From Micrococcales bacterium UBA3913 (GTDB lineage: Bacteria; Actinomycetota; Actinomycetes; Actinomycetales; Microbacteriaceae): DNA of 9,762 bases. The notes below the pieces were generated by a model, which saw nothing but the letters and a program-made list of their open reading frames with translations, ran no database searches and was not told the origin of the DNA. The position numbers and the translations under genes were made by a program. The DNA is taken from positions 1 to 9,762 of the forward strand of contig DGEZ01000075.1 in assembly GCA_002391425.1 (NCBI GenBank), in the 5' to 3' direction. Below are positions 6,485 through 9,762 of the stretch, piece by piece; the first letter of the stretch is position 1; the number at the start of each line of letters is the position of its first letter.

Positions 6485-8561
6485 CTACTTGCTGTCCAGC
6501 GCTACGAAGCTCTCCACAGAGTAGGTCGAGCTGTCCGTCACCGTCGCCACCAGGCGGTCGCCCACCTGAGAGACATCCCAGTCGTCATCCAGGGAGGACG
6601 ACCACTGCTGCTTCGTGTCCCCAAAGGCGTAGGCCTCGAGCTCGCCATCCGTCTCGATGATCACCTGGGAGGTGCCCAGGAAGGAGTTCACCGCATCGTC
6701 CACGGAGACGCTGGGAAGCTGATTCTCCTGCACCTCACCGTTGGAGGCGTTGAGCACCACCAGCTCGTCGTCCTCATTCGAGACCACAATGCGGTTGCCG
6801 ATCGCGCCCAGGAACGAGCTGAAGTCCTCCGTGGACGTCCACAGCTCCTCGCCCGAACTCGGGTTCAGTGCCGACAGCGTGTACGCGGAGCCGGACTCTT
6901 CGGCGCTGTACAGCCGTGTCCCGTCCGAGTACAACGCGTATCCGTCCGCCGTCCACAGCTCAGACCCGTCCGCCGAGAAGGCGACCGTCTCGTCGTCGTC
7001 GGACGAGTACGCGGCGATCACGCCACTGGCCACCTCAGAGATGACCGATACGGAATCGGGAAGAGCGGATGCCCAGCTCGTCTCACTGCCGTCGGACAGT
7101 GCGACCGCCGTCGCATCCCCGTTCGTGTTCGCAAACACGATCGTGTCGTTCGGGCCGGTCAGCACCGAGTAATCGTAGGCAGCCTCTACCGTCCACACGG
7201 GTGTGCTGGAGGCGGAGTCGAGATCGTATGCCACGAGCTCGGGGTTGTCCTCGTCAGCGTTGTGGACGACAAGGCGAGAGCCGACTGCCGTGGCTGCGGA
7301 CACTCCCTGACCGTCCTCCATCGTGATCGTCTTGGCTGCGGACGCGTCAGACTTGGGGACGACCACGAATGTCGTGGCGTACGAGACGTTGTAGTCGTCA
7401 TCGTAGGTGGCGGAGATCGCCTCGATCACCACGTATGTCGAATCAATCGAGACCGGGTAGAAGGACGTCGTCGAGTAGTCGAAGTCCGAGAGGATGTCCG
7501 TCAAGGTCACCGTCCACACGACCCCGCTATCCGCGCTGGAGGCGTTCGCGTCGATCAACGTGGCGGTCAAGGCGGTGTCTATCGTCGGCGGTTCCTCGGC
7601 AAGATTGTCCCCGTAGGTGCCGTACTGCGAGTCATACCAGCCAGCCATGTATCCGGAGTCGTAGTCCGCAGAGTAGTAATCTCCTGCTTCGCTCGGCCAG
7701 TAGTCCTCAGGATCTGGGTAGTCGGCGTCGAAGTCATCCAGCCACTGATCGTAGGCGTCGTTGTACGACTCACCTGCGGTGTACCCAGCCTCGTAGTCGT
7801 CGGCGAAACCGTCGTACCAGGTGAACGAGGAGCTGGACATGTTGTCGGAGGCCCAGGTCGAGTAGTCGAAGTTCTGGAAGGTGAGTAGCTGCGCATCCCC
7901 CACGTTGTACAGCGAAGACTGCGTGACGTAGTCGGGCGTATCAAAGTCGTAGGACCAGCCCTCCTCGACGGCGGAGGCGTAGGTGCGTAGTGGCACGAGC
8001 GTGGAGCCAGACGAGCTGCCGCGGAAGAACAGGGGGATGACGAGGATCGCCACCACGGCCAGAGCGATAACACCCAGGCCGATACCGCCGAAGGTGAACA
8101 CCTTCCGTCGGGTGGACCAGCGAGACCGGGGCTGCTGCTGTGCGGCGGGTTGTGCGTAGGGCTGCTGTTGTGCTGCGGGTTGTGCGTACTGCTGCGTGTC
8201 CTGCTGCTGCGTGTCCTGCTTGCTGCTGTGGGCCCGGTTGCTGGATGCCGAGCTGGGCAAACTGCTGTGCACCGGGCTGTGCAAACTGCTGGGCATCCGG
8301 CTGCTGTTGTGCTGCGGGGGCAGCGTCCGTGGGGGCAGGGCTGGAGTCGGCGGCGGCCTGTGCCGGGCCGTTCGCGTCGCCAGCCGACGGCGCCTCCGTG
8401 ATCGGGGGAAGCCCCTCTGCCTGAAGCTGCTGGTTCGTGTAATACAGTGCGTACTGGTGCTGCTGGCCCGCATCGACCGCGGTGCCTGCCTGGTGTGCTT
8501 GCGATGCGAAGTAGTCAGCGTAGTACTGGTACAACTGAGTAGCTCGCGATTGCGGGTCCAT
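6485..8561 (-). CDS. Membrane-anchored PQQ-like beta-propeller protein, reading frame broken by a 1-base frameshift (possible pseudogene)
   Basis: Two frames together encode one protein of about 691 residues. Residues 1-113 are read from an ATG at 8561 with an AAGGGGG Shine-Dalgarno (8569-8575) seven bases away. The rest is in the next frame, open to the TAG at 6485-6487. Removing one T of the pair at 8220-8221 joins them exactly. Layout after correction: a Q/A/P-rich cytoplasmic N-terminus (about 30-147) with YAQPAAQQQP twice in tandem; a basic WSTRRK stretch; one membrane helix (about 154-179); an acidic Tyr/Asp-rich stretch (about 249-318); and from about 370 a propeller-like region with PQQ/WD40-like repeats such as YTLSALNPSSGEELWT. 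I saw no cysteine, consistent with an extracytoplasmic domain. The function is unknown; such anchored propellers can bind ligands or proteins outside the cell. It lies between nrdE and nrdF on the opposite strand, without evident link to them. The shift may be a real mutation, slippage, or an assembly error. Confidence 0.75.
8129..8218 (-). repeat. Q-rich tandem repeats next to the frameshift
   Basis: Two 15-bp units (plus strand ctgctgcgtgtcctg type, encoding QDTQQ twice, 8189-8218) are followed by two similar 30-bp units encoding YAQPAAQQQP (8129-8188). Upstream in the gene, QQFAQPGA and QQFAQLGI form a further near-repeat. Short tandem units rich in CTG/CAG are prone to slippage. The frameshift at 8219-8221 adjoins the first QDTQQ unit. 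Confidence 0.8.
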
Positions 8562-8744
8562 GAATGCGCCCCCTTGTGCGTTTCGGTACATCTTCCAAAC
8601 GACCTTAGTGCACCCATACAACTGTTACGTAGATAATGCTTGGCTGGATCATAGCTTCGCGATAGCGCCGTGACGGGGTCGCGCCGCGCATCCCCACGGC
8701 TCTGGATGCGGGCGAGTCGTCGACGCCTGCCGGAGCGAGCACGC

Positions 8745-8767
8745 ACCACAACACACCATGTTGTGGT
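8745..8767. other. Perfect 9-bp inverted repeat overlapping the first nrdF NrdR box
   Basis: ACCACAACA (8745-8753) and TGTTGTGGT (8759-8767) are exact reverse complements around CACCA. The symmetry centre (8756) is about 2.5 bp off the centre of the NrdR-type alignment (8758.5). It may therefore be the site of another regulator, or a shifted NrdR half-site arrangement. Confidence 0.6.
8751..8766 (+). promoter_or_regulatory. NrdR box 1 upstream of nrdF
   Basis: The 16-mer acacaccatgttgtgg agrees at about 12 of 16 positions with the NrdR consensus. It shares the run atgttgtgg with NrdR box 2 of nrdHE. It lies 120 bp upstream of the nrdF start. Confidence 0.72.
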
Positions 8768-8782
8768 CACGTTCGGTGTCGC

Positions 8783-8798
8783 AAGCCACATGTAGTAT
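8783..8798 (+). promoter_or_regulatory. NrdR box 2 upstream of nrdF, overlapping a candidate -10
   Basis: The 16-mer aagccacatgtagtat is a weaker match (about 10 of 16) but keeps the central C.ACATGTAGT core. Its centre is exactly 32 bp from that of the first box, as at nrdHE. Its right end contains TAGTAT (8793-8798), a plausible -10 hexamer, so a bound repressor would block polymerase. Confidence 0.6.
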
Positions 8799-8848
8799 TG
8801 AGCACGCGCTTATCGGGGGAGAAAAACCCGAGCATCCATCCAGAGTGA

Positions 8849-8868
8849 CACTGTTCAGGCACTGTTCA
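8849..8868 (+). repeat. Two direct copies of CACTGTTCA in the nrdF leader
   Basis: CACTGTTCA occurs at 8849-8857 and again at 8860-8868, an 11-bp period or about one helical turn, just before the nrdF Shine-Dalgarno. It may be a direct-repeat operator or chance. It resembles neither the NrdR box nor a good DnaA box. Confidence 0.4.
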
Positions 8869-8886
8869 TATTGAGAGGCATCGCCC

Positions 8887-9762
8887 ATGACACCACTACC
8901 GAAGCTCAAGCTCATTGACCGCGTCAACGCGATCAACTGGAACCGGCTGGATGACGAGAAAGACCTGGAGGTGTGGAACCGCCTCACCGGGAACTTCTGG
9001 CTCCCCGAGAAGGTGCCGCTGTCCAACGACGTGCAGTCGTGGGCGACGCTGACGGACGCGGAGAAGCAGCTCACCATGCGCGTGTTCACCGGGTTGACCC
9101 TGCTCGATACGATTCAGGGTACGGTCGGGGCGGTCTCGCTCATCCCTGATTCACTCACCGATCATGAGGAGGCCGTGTACACGAACATCGCGTTCATGGA
9201 GTCGGTGCACGCGAAGAGCTACTCGTCGATTTTCTCGACGCTCGCATCCACGCGCGAGATCGACGACGCATTCCGCTGGTCCGAGGAGAACCCGAACCTG
9301 CAGCGCAAGGCCGAGATCGTGCTCGAGTACTACCGCGGGGATGAGCCGCTCAAGCGCAAGGTCGCCTCGACGCTGCTCGAGTCGTTCCTGTTCTACTCCG
9401 GCTTCTACCTGCCGATGTACTGGTCCAGCCACGCGAAGCTCACCAACACGGCGGACCTGATCCGGCTGATCATCCGCGACGAGGCCGTGCACGGGTATTA
9501 CATCGGGTACAAGTTCCAGAAGGGGCTGGAGCTCGTTGACCAGACGAAGCGGGACGACCTTAAGGACTACACGTTCTCGCTGCTGTACGAGTTGTATGAC
9601 AACGAGGTGGAGTACACCCAGGACCTCTACGACGCGTCGGGGCTGACCGAGGACGTTAAGAAGTTCCTGCACTACAACGCGAACAAGGCGCTGATGAACC
9701 TCGGCTACGAGCCGATGTTCCCGGCATCTGTGACGGACGTCAACCCGGCCATCCTGTCGGCG
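8887..9762 (+). CDS. nrdF: Class Ib ribonucleoside-diphosphate reductase subunit beta (NrdF), C-terminus cut by window edge
   Basis: The first 292 residues of the radical-generating subunit are present, with roughly 30 more expected beyond the window. NrdF holds a dinuclear metal site (Mn or Fe) and a tyrosyl radical that is passed to NrdE. By motif position the ligands are D74 (LLDTIQG), E105 and H108 (FMESVHAKSYS), E165 (LLESFLFYSGFYLP), and E199 and H202 (IIRDEAVHGYYIGYK), with the radical tyrosine Y112. All sit at a constant offset of 7 from Salmonella NrdF numbering (D67, E98, H101, Y105, E158, E192, H195), so the site is complete. The ATG at 8887 follows a GAGAGG Shine-Dalgarno at 8873-8878. 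The gene has its own upstream NrdR-type operator pair and is separated from nrdE by the convergent propeller gene. Whether nrdI follows cannot be seen. Confidence 0.97.
   Translation, partial: MTPLPKLKLIDRVNAINWNRLDDEKDLEVWNRLTGNFWLPEKVPLSNDVQSWATLTDAEKQLTMRVFTGLTLLDTIQGTVGAVSLIPDSLTDHEEAVYTNIAFMESVHAKSYSSIFSTLASTREIDDAFRWSEENPNLQRKAEIVLEYYRGDEPLKRKVASTLLESFLFYSGFYLPMYWSSHAKLTNTADLIRLIIRDEAVHGYYIGYKFQKGLELVDQTKRDDLKDYTFSLLYELYDNEVEYTQDLYDASGLTEDVKKFLHYNANKALMNLGYEPMFPASVTDVNPAILSA

Larger units (their letters stand above)
8562..8886. promoter_or_regulatory. Divergent intergenic region between the propeller gene and nrdF
   Basis: This 325-bp stretch has no credible gene. It holds the Shine-Dalgarno of the leftward propeller gene (8569-8575), two NrdR-box-like sites (8751-8766 and 8783-8798), a perfect inverted repeat over the first (8745-8767), a TAGTAT -10 candidate inside the second, an 11-bp-period direct repeat (8849-8868), and the GAGAGG Shine-Dalgarno of nrdF (8873-8878). 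Between about 8580 and 8740 I see nothing firm, and no convincing promoter for the leftward gene. Confidence 0.7.

Noticed and set aside
6452..7888. Long plus-strand open frame (478 codons) opposite the propeller gene
   Set aside because: It is full of R, V and G typical of shadow frames and overlaps the terminator hairpin. The minus-strand frame has recognisable propeller repeats.
8562..8621. Earlier start at 8621 for the propeller gene
   Set aside because: The 20 extra residues have no good ribosome site, while the ATG at 8561 has AAGGGGG at the right distance.
8562..8791. Upstream extension of the propeller's second frame to a start at 8791
   Set aside because: The product upstream of about 8220 in that frame is an Arg/Ser-rich shadow and would run through the nrdF operator. 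The real N-terminus is in the other frame from 8561 with a good Shine-Dalgarno.
8649..9089. Minus-strand open frame of 146 codons across the nrdF promoter and start
   Set aside because: It is antisense to nrdF and its operator, with no domain character or ribosome site.

Overview
The window looks like chromosomal DNA of a high-GC Gram-positive bacterium (Actinomycetota). The evidence is the G/C-rich third codon positions in most genes, the split class Ib ribonucleotide reductase genes with NrdR-type operators, and a polyprenol-phosphomannose-type mannosyltransferase next to a DUF6541-like membrane protein. I cannot name the genus. I see no rRNA or tRNA gene, insertion sequence, CRISPR array or phage gene.

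Left part (1-3537, minus strand): two cell-envelope membrane-protein genes, probably one transcription unit. An MptB-like GT-C mannosyltransferase (3537 to 1942) is followed after 85 bp by a large DUF6541-like multi-pass membrane protein (1856 to beyond base 1, at least 618 residues). Both probably act in assembling a surface glycan or lipoglycan.

Middle (3538-6474, plus strand): a 352-bp divergent regulatory region leads into nrdH (glutaredoxin-like electron donor) and nrdE (class Ib reductase large subunit). The region holds a strong stem-loop, a cluster of DnaA-box-like 9-mers, and two NrdR-box-like operators whose centres are 32 bp apart and run up to a TAATAT -10 element. No nrdI lies between nrdH and nrdE, where it usually sits. 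A long perfect hairpin follows nrdE.

Right part (6485-9762): a minus-strand gene for a single-pass membrane protein with a Q-rich cytoplasmic N-terminus, a Tyr/Asp-rich linker and a PQQ-like beta-propeller lies convergent to nrdE. It separates nrdHE from nrdF. Its reading frame is broken by one extra base inside a Q-rich tandem repeat. A 325-bp divergent region follows, with a second pair of NrdR-box-like sites in the same 32-bp geometry, and then nrdF (radical subunit), which runs off the right end with all metal ligands and the radical tyrosine present.

Together NrdH reduces NrdE, and NrdE and NrdF make deoxynucleotides. The shared operators suggest that nrdHE and nrdF are co-regulated although split. 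Nothing here is convincingly a new system. The best leads are the frameshifted propeller gene, the absent nrdI, and the duplicated operator architecture.
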